29,627 bases of DNA from NCBI GenBank assembly GCA_039933015.1, contig JBDTOX010000073.1, positions 1-29,627 on the forward strand. Reading direction: 5' to 3'. Made by a program: the position numbers and the translations under genes. Positions within the stretch are counted from its first letter, which is position 1, and each line of letters begins with the position of its first letter. A model generated the notes under the pieces. It searched no databases, was not told where the DNA came from, and saw only the letters and a program-made list of their open reading frames with translations. This stretch comes from JBDTOX01 sp039933015 (lineage in GTDB: Bacteria; Pseudomonadota; Gammaproteobacteria; Burkholderiales; Methylophilaceae). This document shows positions 1 through 7,010 of this stretch, piece after piece.

Positions 1-474
1 TCCAACAAATTCGGCAGCATTGTTCTCACTACAGGCAACAAGAGCGAAATGGCAGTAGGTTATTCCACGCTGTATGGCGATATGGCGGGCGGTTTTTCCT
101 TACTCAAGGATGTGCCGAAAACACTGGTCTACCAATTGGCGCGTTATCGCAATGCCATGTCACCTATTATTCCAGAGCGGATTATTTTGCGCCCACCTTC
201 AGCCGAGCTGCGCCATGATCAAACCGATCAGGACAGCCTGCCGCCTTATGAGATACTGGACGCCATCATGGAAGCGTATGTTGAGCATGATCGCAGCGTT
301 ACGGAAATTGTCGGCATGGGTTATCACGAGCAGGATGTCACGCGCGTGATCAGTTTGATAGACCGCAACGAATATAAGCGGCGCCAGGCGCCTGTGGGTG
401 TGCGCATCACACGCAGAGGGTTTGGCAAGGACAGGCGTTATCCAATAACATCCAAATTTGTTTTAAATGGGTAA
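1..474 (+). CDS. nadE: NAD+ synthetase (glutamine-dependent type), C-terminal part
   Basis: This is the 3' end of a gene that begins upstream of the window; frame 1 is open from base 1 to the TAA at 472-474. NadE makes NAD+ from deamido-NAD+, ATP and ammonia or glutamine in the cytoplasm. The visible part starts with LTTGNKSEMAVGY, the conserved synthetase-domain stretch, and continues with a YGDMAGGF and DVPKTLVY segment. The C-terminus, with APVGVRITRRGFG and DRRYPITS, resembles the approximately 540-residue glutamine-dependent NadE of proteobacteria. The amidotransferase domain would lie outside the window, so the glutamine-dependent type is an inference. glnB follows after 39 bases on the same strand. 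There is no terminator between them, so cotranscription is likely. Confidence 0.95.
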   Translation, partial: SNKFGSIVLTTGNKSEMAVGYSTLYGDMAGGFSLLKDVPKTLVYQLARYRNAMSPIIPERIILRPPSAELRHDQTDQDSLPPYEILDAIMEAYVEHDRSVTEIVGMGYHEQDVTRVISLIDRNEYKRRQAPVGVRITRRGFGKDRRYPITSKFVLNG

Positions 475-513
475 AAACATTTTAAAATATGAAACCAAGG
501 GGAGAGCCTGCGT

Positions 514-852
514 ATGAAAAAAATTGAAGCCATCATCAAACCATTCAAGCTGGATGAAGTGCGCGAAGCATTATCAGAAATTGGTGTTAATGGGCTGACA
601 GTAACAGAAGTCAAAGGTTTTGGCCGTCAAAAAGGTCATACCGAGCTTTATCGTGGCGCTGAGTATGTGGTGGATTTTCTGCCAAAAATCAAAGTTGAGC
701 TGGTAGTTGGGGACAGTCTGGTGGATGCCTCCATGGAAGCCATTATTAAAGCTGCGCGTACAGGTAAAATTGGCGATGGCAAGATTTTTGTGTCGAATGT
801 AGAGCAGGTGGTGCGTATCCGTACCGGCGAAACTGACGAAGCAGCCATTTAA
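514..852 (+). CDS. glnB: Nitrogen regulatory protein P-II
   Basis: The 112-residue product is the usual PII length and matches E. coli GlnB closely (MKKIEAIIKPFKLDEVREAL at the N-terminus). PII is a cytoplasmic trimer that senses 2-oxoglutarate, ATP/ADP and, through uridylylation by GlnD, glutamine; it then steers glutamine synthetase adenylylation, NtrB and other targets. The T-loop (about residues 37-55) keeps the uridylylation tyrosine Y51 in YRGAEY. The B-loop TGKIGDGKIF (83-92) and C-terminal RIRTGE motif are intact. A good Shine-Dalgarno sequence (AAGGGGAGAG, 497-506) precedes the ATG. Residues K3 and D14 favour GlnB over GlnK, and no amtB lies next to it. The neighbour nadE is a reported PII target in other proteobacteria. 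Confidence 0.97.
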   Translation: MKKIEAIIKPFKLDEVREALSEIGVNGLTVTEVKGFGRQKGHTELYRGAEYVVDFLPKIKVELVVGDSLVDASMEAIIKAARTGKIGDGKIFVSNVEQVVRIRTGETDEAAI

Positions 853-867
853 GTGCTGTAGTGAAGC

Positions 868-1044
868 ATGCCAGTTGTATTTAAGAGTGTATTCCTGCCT
901 TTTGCCATCTCCTATATGCACCAACCTGTGAAGCTGGATTTTTTGTGGGTAGGGCTATGTCTGATGGGCGCCGTCTACTTTAATATTCAGGACTTAAGCG
1001 CTAATCGCAGCTTGAAATTACGGATAAGCTCCAAATTTAGGTGA
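868..1044 (+). pseudogene. Remnant of a DUF486 (DMT-type) small membrane protein
   Basis: The short frame 868-1044 encodes 58 residues. Its middle (VFLPFAISYM, then KLDFLWVGLCLMGAVYF) matches the last quarter of DUF486 proteins, which are four-helix small multidrug-resistance-like membrane proteins of about 110 residues. Only the final transmembrane segments survive. In-frame stops at 859-864 lie just upstream, followed at once by the end of glnB, so the first two thirds of the gene are gone. The C-terminus runs on about 20 residues past the family's usual end. I infer a decayed gene left by a deletion rather than a working small protein; there is no convincing ribosome-binding site. Function of the intact family is unknown. 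Confidence 0.6.
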
Positions 1045-1070
1045 TATAGCTTCAATACTGGATATTCAAA

Positions 1071-1445
1071 ATGATAGAAATCAAACAACTCATGCATGCC
1101 GGACTCATTGTGTCCGACTTGAATAAATCACGGGCCTTTTATGAAGGCTTGCTGGGTCTTACCCCGAATCCTGCACGCCCAGATTTCGGTTTTGACGGCG
1201 TGTGGTATGACATCGGCCGTAACCAGGTTCACCTCATGGTAGTGCCCAATCCTTATGCTGATGTGGCCCGTCCCCAACATGGCGGACGTGATAACCATGT
1301 GGCATTTTCGGTAGAGGATGTAGAGCCTATCAAGGCTGTGTTGGAAAAGGCGGGTGTACCTTACAGCATGAGTAAATCGGGCCGGGCGGCGGTATTCTGT
1401 CGTGACCCTGACGGCAATGCGCTTGAGTTCTCGGCTGTTAAGTAA
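1071..1445 (+). CDS. VOC family protein (glyoxalase/bleomycin-resistance/dioxygenase fold)
   Basis: The 124-residue protein has the two beta-alpha-beta-beta-beta modules of the vicinal oxygen chelate fold: an N-terminal module around HAGLIVSDLNKSRAFYEGLLGL and a C-terminal one around DNHVAFSVED and FCRDPDGNALEF. Candidate metal ligands are H9, H54, H76 and E119, one set per site in a dimer. The substrate cannot be told from sequence; glyoxalase I-like, methylmalonyl-CoA epimerase-like and antibiotic-resistance members share this layout. The 'FCRDPDGNALEF' ending is common in the uncharacterised group often labelled glyoxalase. It stands alone, convergent with feoB. The start ATG has no strong Shine-Dalgarno sequence, but no better start lies in frame. 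Confidence 0.85.
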   Translation: MIEIKQLMHAGLIVSDLNKSRAFYEGLLGLTPNPARPDFGFDGVWYDIGRNQVHLMVVPNPYADVARPQHGGRDNHVAFSVEDVEPIKAVLEKAGVPYSMSKSGRAAVFCRDPDGNALEFSAVK

Positions 1446-1489
1446 CGAAAAGCCCCCGTAATTAAAACCTGGGTAATTGAAACTGAGTA

Positions 1490-3280
1490 TTAAAACCCCA
1501 GCGCCCGCGCTGATTGGTAAAAAATAAAGCTCACAACCCAGGCCAGTCCTAAAGACCAGGCAATTGATAGCAGCGTAAAACCCATACTTTTGGATTCAGC
1601 CTTGAGTGTAGCAATCGTCGATAAGCACGGCGTATAAATCAGGGTGAATAGCATAAAGCTCATGCCTTGTACCCAGTCCAGTCGCTGCGCCATCACATGC
1701 ATCAGGGCATCGCCCTGCAAGCCGTAAATCACTGCCAGGGCTCCGATTACAATCTCTTTGGCTACAAAGCCAAAAATCAGTGCTAATGCCAGCTGGCTAT
1801 CAATGCCAATAGGGTTCAAAACCGGCGCGAAAAAGTCACCAATATGGCCAGCCCATGTTGCGCTGCTGGCAGCGGCAACACCCGGCGGTAAATTGGTGAG
1901 TGCCCATACCAGCAGCACGCCAATGACAATAAATTTGCTGGCGCGATTGAGGAAGTGCCTGACCTCATGCCAGCCACGCAGCCATATTTGTCTGGGTGTG
2001 GGAAAACGGTATGGCGGCAGCTCCAGGATAAAAGGCTCGTTATTAGGGAAGCGACCTTTGTACAGCATGGCTGTCAGGAATATGGTGGAAAAACTGACCA
2101 GATACAGTGAAAACAGCACCAATGGCGCATGCTGAGCGGTGAACAAAGTGGCCGTGATGAACAGAAACACCTGCAAGCGCGCCGAGCAGAGCGATAGCGG
2201 GATCACCAGCATGGTCAACAGGCGCATGCCGCGTGAGCGCATGACGCGCGTGCCCATGAGCGCCGGTACGTTGCAGCCAAATCCCATCAGCATCATGACA
2301 AAGCCACGGCCATCCAGCCCCATTTTCGACATCAGCGCATCCATGAGGAAAGCTGCGCGCGACAGGTAGCCGCTGTCCTCCACCATGGTCATGATGAGGA
2401 AAAACAGGACAATGATGGGGATGAAAGCCGCTACGGTGCCGACACCATTGTAAATGCCATCCAGCAGCAGCCCCTGCAGCCAGGTTGGAGCTGTCGCAAG
2501 CAGAGGGTCAAGTAAATCGGTGCGCAGTATTTGCAGCAGCCATGCGATAACATCCTGCAATGGCTTGCCCACCGTAAAAATAAACTGGAATAGCAAATAC
2601 ATGGCAGCGAAAAACAAGGGCAGGCCTAGCCAGGGGTGCAATAACACCTGATCAATGCGCGTGGTGACCTGATCGGTCAATTGCGCAGGCATTGCCACCG
2701 TGCTTTTGATGATGGCTTCCATTTCGTGCTCTATCGCGCTGTCAGCTTGCAGCAAGGCATTGATTTCCTCTGGGGCTGGGTGGGAATGCGGCTGCTCAAG
2801 AGTTCTGGCAGCCAGTTTCAGCGCTTCCGGGCAGCCATTGCCATACTTCGCACTAATCTGCAGTACCGGCATATGCAGTTGCTGTGCCATGGCCGCCGCG
2901 TCAATAGTGATGCCGGAACGGCGCGCTTCGTCACTCATGTTGAGCATTAATATTGCAGGCAGGCCAAGGGCGCGGATTTGCAGGGCGAGGGAGAGCTGGC
3001 GATCAATCTGCGAGCTATTGAGGACGATCATTACCAGATCGACAGGATTACGGGATAAGAAATGGCGGACTACTTGTTCATCATCAGAAAAGCCATGCAA
3101 ATCATATAAACCGGGTAAATCGACCAATTCTGCAATATGGCCGCCCAGCAGGATTTTCACGCTCATCAGGTCTACGGTAATACCCGGCCAATTGCCAACC
3201 CGCGCCGAAGCACCGCTGATTCGATTGAACAGCGTGGATTTGCCCGTATTGGGCATGCCCAGCAGGGCAATGCGCTTCAT
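1490..3280 (-). CDS. feoB: Ferrous iron transporter B
   Basis: FeoB carries Fe2+ across the inner membrane. Residues 1-165 form the cytoplasmic GTPase domain: G1 GMPNTGKST (8-16), G2 T35, G3 DLPG (54-57), G4 NMSD (114-117) and G5 SAK (143-145). A guanine-dissociation-inhibitor-like linker follows, then the membrane part with two Gate regions. Each Gate keeps its conserved cysteine motif (LCSARLQV and YTPCLSTIATLKAES). At 596 residues it is a compact FeoB, against 773 in E. coli, lacking the extended C-terminus. No feoC gene is present. The ATG overlaps the TAA of feoA by one base (TAATG at 3278-3282), so the two are translationally coupled. Expression is probably Fur-controlled from the site upstream of feoA. 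Confidence 0.97.
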   Translation of the reverse strand: MKRIALLGMPNTGKSTLFNRISGASARVGNWPGITVDLMSVKILLGGHIAELVDLPGLYDLHGFSDDEQVVRHFLSRNPVDLVMIVLNSSQIDRQLSLALQIRALGLPAILMLNMSDEARRSGITIDAAAMAQQLHMPVLQISAKYGNGCPEALKLAARTLEQPHSHPAPEEINALLQADSAIEHEMEAIIKSTVAMPAQLTDQVTTRIDQVLLHPWLGLPLFFAAMYLLFQFIFTVGKPLQDVIAWLLQILRTDLLDPLLATAPTWLQGLLLDGIYNGVGTVAAFIPIIVLFFLIMTMVEDSGYLSRAAFLMDALMSKMGLDGRGFVMMLMGFGCNVPALMGTRVMRSRGMRLLTMLVIPLSLCSARLQVFLFITATLFTAQHAPLVLFSLYLVSFSTIFLTAMLYKGRFPNNEPFILELPPYRFPTPRQIWLRGWHEVRHFLNRASKFIVIGVLLVWALTNLPPGVAAASSATWAGHIGDFFAPVLNPIGIDSQLALALIFGFVAKEIVIGALAVIYGLQGDALMHVMAQRLDWVQGMSFMLFTLIYTPCLSTIATLKAESKSMGFTLLSIAWSLGLAWVVSFIFYQSARALGF

Positions 3281-3510
3281 TAGTGGGTGATCTGGATACG
3301 GCGCGCTTCTGACAAGCGCAGAATAATGTCGGTTGTTCCTATGCGCACATGCACAGGGCCATTGAAACTGGCACGACGCACGAGTTCGATCTTTTTGCCG
3401 ATACGGAAGCCAAGCGCGGCCAGGCGCTGGAATAATGAATCTTCAGCATGTATGGCGTGGATGGTGGCGTTTTGACCGGGATGCAGGCTAGTAAGGCTGG
3501 TCATGTTCAT
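3280..3510 (-). CDS. feoA: Ferrous iron transport protein A (SH3-like)
   Basis: The 76-residue cytoplasmic protein has the FeoA SH3-like fold: LTSLHPGQNATIHAIHAED at the N-terminus, then RLAALGFRIGKKIELVRRASFNGPVHVRIG and a C-terminal ILRLSEARRIQI strand. FeoA is required for full FeoB activity in the species tested. It is the first gene of the feoAB operon and directly abuts feoB. Two ATGs are close together (3508-3510 and 3502-3504); the first is chosen because the family starts near there. Neither has a normal Shine-Dalgarno sequence; the place for it is taken by an inverted repeat (3512-3526). Confidence 0.93.
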   Translation of the reverse strand: MNMTSLTSLHPGQNATIHAIHAEDSLFQRLAALGFRIGKKIELVRRASFNGPVHVRIGTTDIILRLSEARRIQITH

Positions 3511-3511
3511 T

Positions 3512-3526
3512 AGAATGAAACATTCT
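3512..3526 (-). repeat. Inverted repeat abutting the feoA start codon
   Basis: AGAATG-AAA-CATTCT is a perfect inverted repeat with six-base arms and a three-base centre. It ends one base before the feoA ATG. In the mRNA it would form a small hairpin (loop UUU) exactly where the ribosome-binding site should be. It could equally be a DNA operator half-site pair downstream of the Fur box. Which of these, if either, is not decidable here. Confidence 0.5.
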
Positions 3527-3532
3527 CTAAAT

Positions 3533-3551
3533 GATAATAGTTCTTATTATT
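3533..3551 (-). promoter_or_regulatory. Probable Fur box upstream of feoAB
   Basis: The plus-strand sequence GATAATAGTTCTTATTATT fits the three-hexamer Fur pattern (GATAAT, AGTTCT, TATTAT; two of three good) and contains the inverted repeat ATAATA-5-TATTAT (3534-3550). It lies 23-41 bases upstream of the feoA start. A possible promoter for the minus strand overlaps it, with -35 TTGTAC at 3568-3573 and an AT-rich -10 near 3545-3551, so bound Fur would block RNA polymerase. Ferrous iron uptake genes are classic Fur targets, which supports the call. Confidence 0.65.
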
Positions 3552-3576
3552 GCACATTTGGCGGTAAGTACAAGTG

Positions 3577-5418
3577 CTATTCCGCACGCTTCATGTCAGG
3601 TTGGCTTAACCAGGCATCCAGTAACTGCTTGGAACGTTTGCCAGGTTTTGTTTGTAAGGCAAGGTAGCAAGTGTCGTCAGGGGCAGGCTGTACTACGAGC
3701 ACAAATTCCATCAGTTCATCACGGCGAAACGCGTGCACATGAAGCTGAGCGCCTGGTGCTTTGCTGCTGACCATGCGTTCCAGATTCTGTGCAGTTATTT
3801 TCAACCCATCAATGGCGATAATCACATCACCGCCTGCCAGCCCCGCCCGCTCGGCGGCGCCCTTGCCGTACACATGCATTAGCCGGGCTTCATCCCCGCT
3901 TGCCAGTTTGACGCCAAGCACGTTGCGTTTTAGCGCATGGCCATTGGCGGGTTTGCCACCCTTGTCGCTGTCAGAACTAGCCGGCCTGATGTGGTAATCA
4001 ATACCGAAATCGGCGAACAGTTCAGCTAAAGGCAACTCGGCAGTATTACGCAATACAGTCTCAAAAAATCCGCTTAATTTGTATCCGAGCAGTTTCTCCA
4101 CGAGTTTCTCAAGCGCGTCCTCAGGTACGCCGAGTCCGGCCTTGCCATAGCTTTGCCATAACGTTTGCATCACCTCATCCAGGCTGTTTTTGCCGCTGCT
4201 GCGTAATTTGAGATCGAGTGCCATGGCTGTCAGCGAGCCTTTGAGGTAATAGCTGACCTGAGCATTGGGTGTGTTCTCATCCGGCCGGTATAGCTTGATC
4301 CAGGCATCGAAGCTGGATTCCTCCAGTACCTGCAGCTCACGTCCTGGCGTGCGTAGCAGGCGGGTGATGTCCTGACCAAGATGCTGCAGATACTCGTCAC
4401 GACCAATCAGGCCGCAACGCAGCAGGGTCAGTGTGTCGTAATAGGCGGTAAAACCTTCAAATACCCATAACAGGCGGGTATAGGCCTCGCACCCAAGATC
4501 GGCGTTGCAAAAGGCCAGGGGGCGGATGCGCTTGACATGCCAGGCATGAAAATATTCATGGCTGCATAAGCCCAGAAAGTCTTGATAGCCTTCTTTATTG
4601 AGACGCTCGCCTTTAACTGGCAGCCAGCTACGTGGACAAATCAGGCTGGTGGAATTGCTGTGCTCCAGGCCACCATAGTGCTCATCGCCAGCGGCATATA
4701 GCAGAAAATCGTAACGAGCAAAAGGCGCAGGTGCGCCGAAAAAGCGGATGTGATAACTGCACAAAATTTTCAGATCACAACTGATGCGCTCAAGATCGGC
4801 CTGATGCCGGCCAGAAATCACGAGGCGATGCGGCACGCCGCAGGCCATGAATTCAACCGCTGAAAACTTGCCAATTTCCACCGGATAGTCAATAAGCTCG
4901 GCGTAGTTCTTTGCGCGGTAACGTCCAAAACCCCTATCATCGGTCTTCTCGGGCGGCATTGCAGTGGCGACTTGCCACCCTTGATAAGGTTTGTCTGGTT
5001 GATGCAAGGTCACGCTGCATGCATATTGCTCCTGCCCGCGCACGCACAGAAACAGGCTAGTGCCGTTAAAGTAGGCACGCGTAGTGTCCAGGTAGGCTGA
5101 TCTCACTGACAGATCAAAGGCATATATCGAGTAGCATAGAGTCAGTGGGGTGATGCAAGGAGCGCAACGCCAGCTATGCTTGTCGATCTTTTCTGTGGGA
5201 ACGGCTAGACCGTCGCTACTGGCGGTCAGTGTCACTATTTGCCGCGCAAAGTCGCGTATCAGGTAGCTGCCCGGTATCCATGCGGGCATGGATACCATTT
5301 GGCCCGTGGGGTCTGGCGCGGCAATGGTGCAGCGTACTTCAAATAAGTGAGCTTGGAGCGAATGCAGTCGAACTTCGTATTTAATGATTTGCATAGTGTG
5401 AGCTAGGGTGAGATGCAA
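3577..5418 (-). CDS. M61 family metallopeptidase with PDZ domain
   Basis: The 613-residue protein belongs to peptidase family M61 (glycyl aminopeptidase-like). The N-terminal beta domain contains MPAWIPGSYLIRDFARQI (44-61), typical of the family. The gluzincin zinc site is HEYFH (287-291), with E321 in WVFEGFTAYY as the likely third ligand. A PDZ domain covers about 500-590 (GAAERAGLAGGDVIIAIDGL). No signal peptide is evident, so it is probably cytoplasmic. Physiological substrates are unknown. The start is uncertain: an ATG at residue 9 (5392-5394) opens directly into the family's usual N-terminus (MQIIKYEVRL), and neither start has a clear Shine-Dalgarno sequence. It stands between the feo operon and the ppiC operon on the same strand. 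Confidence 0.9.
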   Translation of the reverse strand: MHLTLAHTMQIIKYEVRLHSLQAHLFEVRCTIAAPDPTGQMVSMPAWIPGSYLIRDFARQIVTLTASSDGLAVPTEKIDKHSWRCAPCITPLTLCYSIYAFDLSVRSAYLDTTRAYFNGTSLFLCVRGQEQYACSVTLHQPDKPYQGWQVATAMPPEKTDDRGFGRYRAKNYAELIDYPVEIGKFSAVEFMACGVPHRLVISGRHQADLERISCDLKILCSYHIRFFGAPAPFARYDFLLYAAGDEHYGGLEHSNSTSLICPRSWLPVKGERLNKEGYQDFLGLCSHEYFHAWHVKRIRPLAFCNADLGCEAYTRLLWVFEGFTAYYDTLTLLRCGLIGRDEYLQHLGQDITRLLRTPGRELQVLEESSFDAWIKLYRPDENTPNAQVSYYLKGSLTAMALDLKLRSSGKNSLDEVMQTLWQSYGKAGLGVPEDALEKLVEKLLGYKLSGFFETVLRNTAELPLAELFADFGIDYHIRPASSDSDKGGKPANGHALKRNVLGVKLASGDEARLMHVYGKGAAERAGLAGGDVIIAIDGLKITAQNLERMVSSKAPGAQLHVHAFRRDELMEFVLVVQPAPDDTCYLALQTKPGKRSKQLLDAWLSQPDMKRAE

Positions 5419-5493
5419 GCCAAATTTAGCGATGGCATGGAATTGCGCAAGGATTGGATATTAGCGAGACTGCCTCAGATATCTCTCAACCAT

Positions 5494-5525
5494 AAAAAAT
5501 GGTCTGCCAGATGGGCAGACCATTT
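5494..5525 (-). terminator. Rho-independent terminator after ppiC
   Basis: A perfect 12-bp stem (AAATGGTCTGCC at 5497-5508 with GGCAGACCATTT at 5514-5525) encloses a five-base loop. On the minus strand it is followed by six consecutive T. It lies 40 bases downstream of the ppiC stop codon, so it ends the yciB-yciI-bolA-ppiC transcript. Confidence 0.9.
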
Positions 5526-5564
5526 AAACCGGGATAGTTATCCGGCCAAGTATTTCTTATGGAG

Positions 5565-6386
5565 TTATTTCTTGCCGGGACTTTCGACAATTTTTGCCTT
5601 GGCACGCAAATCAGTCAGTAGCTTTTCCAGTTGACGTTGTTGCAATTGCTTTTGCAGGCCTTCTTTAACCTTGTCGTAAGTAGGGGGCTGCATATCACGG
5701 ATGTCATCAAGCTTGATCACATGCCAGCCAAACTGGGTTTGGATTGGAGTATTGGTGTAGCTACCTTTTTGCAGCTTGGCGACAGCATCGCTGAATGGCT
5801 TGACCATACCACCGGGAGAGAACCAGCCAAGGTCGCCGCCTTTTTCTTTGGAACCTGGATCCTTGGATTTATCTTTGGCGATCTTGGCAAAATCTCCGCC
5901 TTTGCCTAACTGGGTAATGACGTCTTTGGCTTCAGCTTCTGTTGGTACCAGAATATGGCGAGCGCTGTATTCCTTGTCGCCCATTTCAGCTTTGTATTTG
6001 TCATAGGCTGTTTTGGTGTCAGCTTCGCTAACCGGGTTCTTTTTCAAATAATCCTGCAGATAAGTGTTCACTAGGAGTTCGCGGCGAGTGAGTTCTTCTC
6101 TTGCCGCATAATCAGATTGCTTATCCAGGCCCAGGCGTTGCGCTTCCTGATAAACCAGCTCGCTGGTGATAAGCTTGCTTAAAATCACTTCACGCACGTT
6201 GGCATCCACGGTCTGGCCGCGGGCAGTGGCATCTTTGACGATGTAGTCAACCAGTGACTGTTTGATTGCTTTGCCATTGACCGTGGCGACACTGCTGTCA
6301 GCCGCTTGCGCTGGCTGTAGCAGGCCGAAGGTGCCAGCTGCAAAAAATGCAGCCAGAGCAATATGTTTACGGCTAATCAGATTCAT
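5565..6386 (-). CDS. Periplasmic peptidyl-prolyl cis-trans isomerase, parvulin type (PpiC/SurA-like)
   Basis: The protein is a parvulin-type foldase for the periplasm. With the ATG at 6384-6386 it has 273 residues and starts with a clean signal peptide, MNLISRKHIALAAFF, ending at about residue 28 (QPAQA). The upstream in-frame extension has no role and lacks the strong AAGGAAT ribosome-binding site that precedes this ATG. A SurA-N-like helical region comes next, then the rotamase domain (about 141-232: YSARHILV, GGDLGWFSPGGMVKPF, TQFGWHVIKLDD). A basic coiled tail rich in Q and K ends the protein. It is last in an operon behind bolA and followed by a strong terminator. Symbols ppiC or prsA are used for relatives; I leave it unnamed. 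Confidence 0.92.
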   Translation of the reverse strand: MNLISRKHIALAAFFAAGTFGLLQPAQAADSSVATVNGKAIKQSLVDYIVKDATARGQTVDANVREVILSKLITSELVYQEAQRLGLDKQSDYAAREELTRRELLVNTYLQDYLKKNPVSEADTKTAYDKYKAEMGDKEYSARHILVPTEAEAKDVITQLGKGGDFAKIAKDKSKDPGSKEKGGDLGWFSPGGMVKPFSDAVAKLQKGSYTNTPIQTQFGWHVIKLDDIRDMQPPTYDKVKEGLQKQLQQRQLEKLLTDLRAKAKIVESPGKK

Positions 6387-6417
6387 TAATAATTCCTTAA
6401 AAGTGGAGTAATTAGTT

Positions 6418-6690
6418 TTATTGCAAAGGTTGTGGTTCATCCGTAGCAATGGCATGAATGCTCAGCGCATGAATGCGGTTAGGGATAAGGCCAGTAAGTG
6501 CTTGATAAACTGAACGATGCCGAATTATCTGTGATTTCCCGCAAAATTGCGAGCTAACGATAGTCAGCGTGTAATGCCCGCCGCCAGTGTTGCCAGTGTG
6601 GCCTGCGTGCAGGGCGCTATCGTCCTTGATATCAAGCTCGGTGGGCTCGAGTGCTGCTAGCTTTGAGCGTATTTCATCAATTAATGTCAT
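6418..6690 (-). CDS. bolA: BolA family protein
   Basis: The 90-residue protein has the BolA class II KH-like fold: an N-terminal helix (IDEIRSKLAALEPTELDI), then HAGHTGNTGGGHYTLTIVS, FCGKSQIIRHRSVYQAL and a C-terminal IHALSIHA strand. BolA proteins bind [2Fe-2S] clusters with monothiol glutaredoxins and affect cell shape and membrane genes; the invariant histidine in IHALSI is present. It sits 14 bases after yciI and 31 bases before ppiC in the same operon, an arrangement repeated in many betaproteobacteria. No strong Shine-Dalgarno sequence is seen, so translation may depend on the upstream gene. Confidence 0.93.
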   Translation of the reverse strand: MTLIDEIRSKLAALEPTELDIKDDSALHAGHTGNTGGGHYTLTIVSSQFCGKSQIIRHRSVYQALTGLIPNRIHALSIHAIATDEPQPLQ

Positions 6691-6704
6691 GAGGTAGGGT
6701 GTCT

Positions 6705-7010
6705 TTAGGCAGGTAGTGTTTTACGGAATGGTTTGACTGTGACATTGGCATACACGCCAGCGTTCACGAAAGGATCCGCGGCCGCCCAGGTTTGCGCTGC
6801 TTCGAGGCTTGCAAATTCAGCAACAATCAGGCTGCCGGAAAATCCAGCCGGGCCGGGGTCAATGCTGTCTATGGTGGGGAATGGCCCAGCCAGCAGCAGG
6901 CGACCTGCATTTTGCAATGCCTGCAAACGTGCTAAATGCACAGGGCGGGCAGCCATACGTTTTTCCAGGCTATCCGGGAAATCCTCAGCCACAATTGCAT
7001 ACCACATCAT
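6705..7010 (-). CDS. yciI: YciI family protein
   Basis: The 101-residue protein has the YciI ferredoxin-like fold: MWYAIVAEDFPDSLEKR, ARPVHLARLQALQNAGRLLLAGPF, then a segment around AAADPFVNAGVYANVTVKPF. The histidine in RPVHLARL and the aspartate in ADPF are the family's conserved polar residues. The biochemical role is not established; members resemble dehydrochlorinases and muconolactone isomerases. The ATG overlaps the yciB stop by four bases (ATGA), so the genes are coupled. Linkage to yciB matches the E. coli naming of both genes. Confidence 0.92.
   Translation of the reverse strand: MMWYAIVAEDFPDSLEKRMAARPVHLARLQALQNAGRLLLAGPFPTIDSIDPGPAGFSGSLIVAEFASLEAAQTWAAADPFVNAGVYANVTVKPFRKTLPA

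Noticed and set aside
574..924. Open frame of 116 codons on the minus strand across glnB
   Set aside because: It is antisense to a highly conserved glnB, has no recognisable domain or ribosome-binding site and extends over the DUF486 remnant.
1446..1489. Terminator between the convergent VOC gene and feoB
   Set aside because: There are runs of C and A and an 8-base palindrome (ACCTGGGT-like), but no stem long enough to support a terminator.
2700..3290. Long plus-strand frame (196 codons) across feoB
   Set aside because: It lies opposite the conserved GTPase domain of feoB and resembles no family; its composition (many S, R, C) is that of a shadow frame.
6387..6455. N-terminal extension of the ppiC frame
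   Set aside because: The extension overlaps bolA and has no ribosome-binding site, while the ATG at 6386 has AAGGAAT before it and opens straight into a signal peptide.
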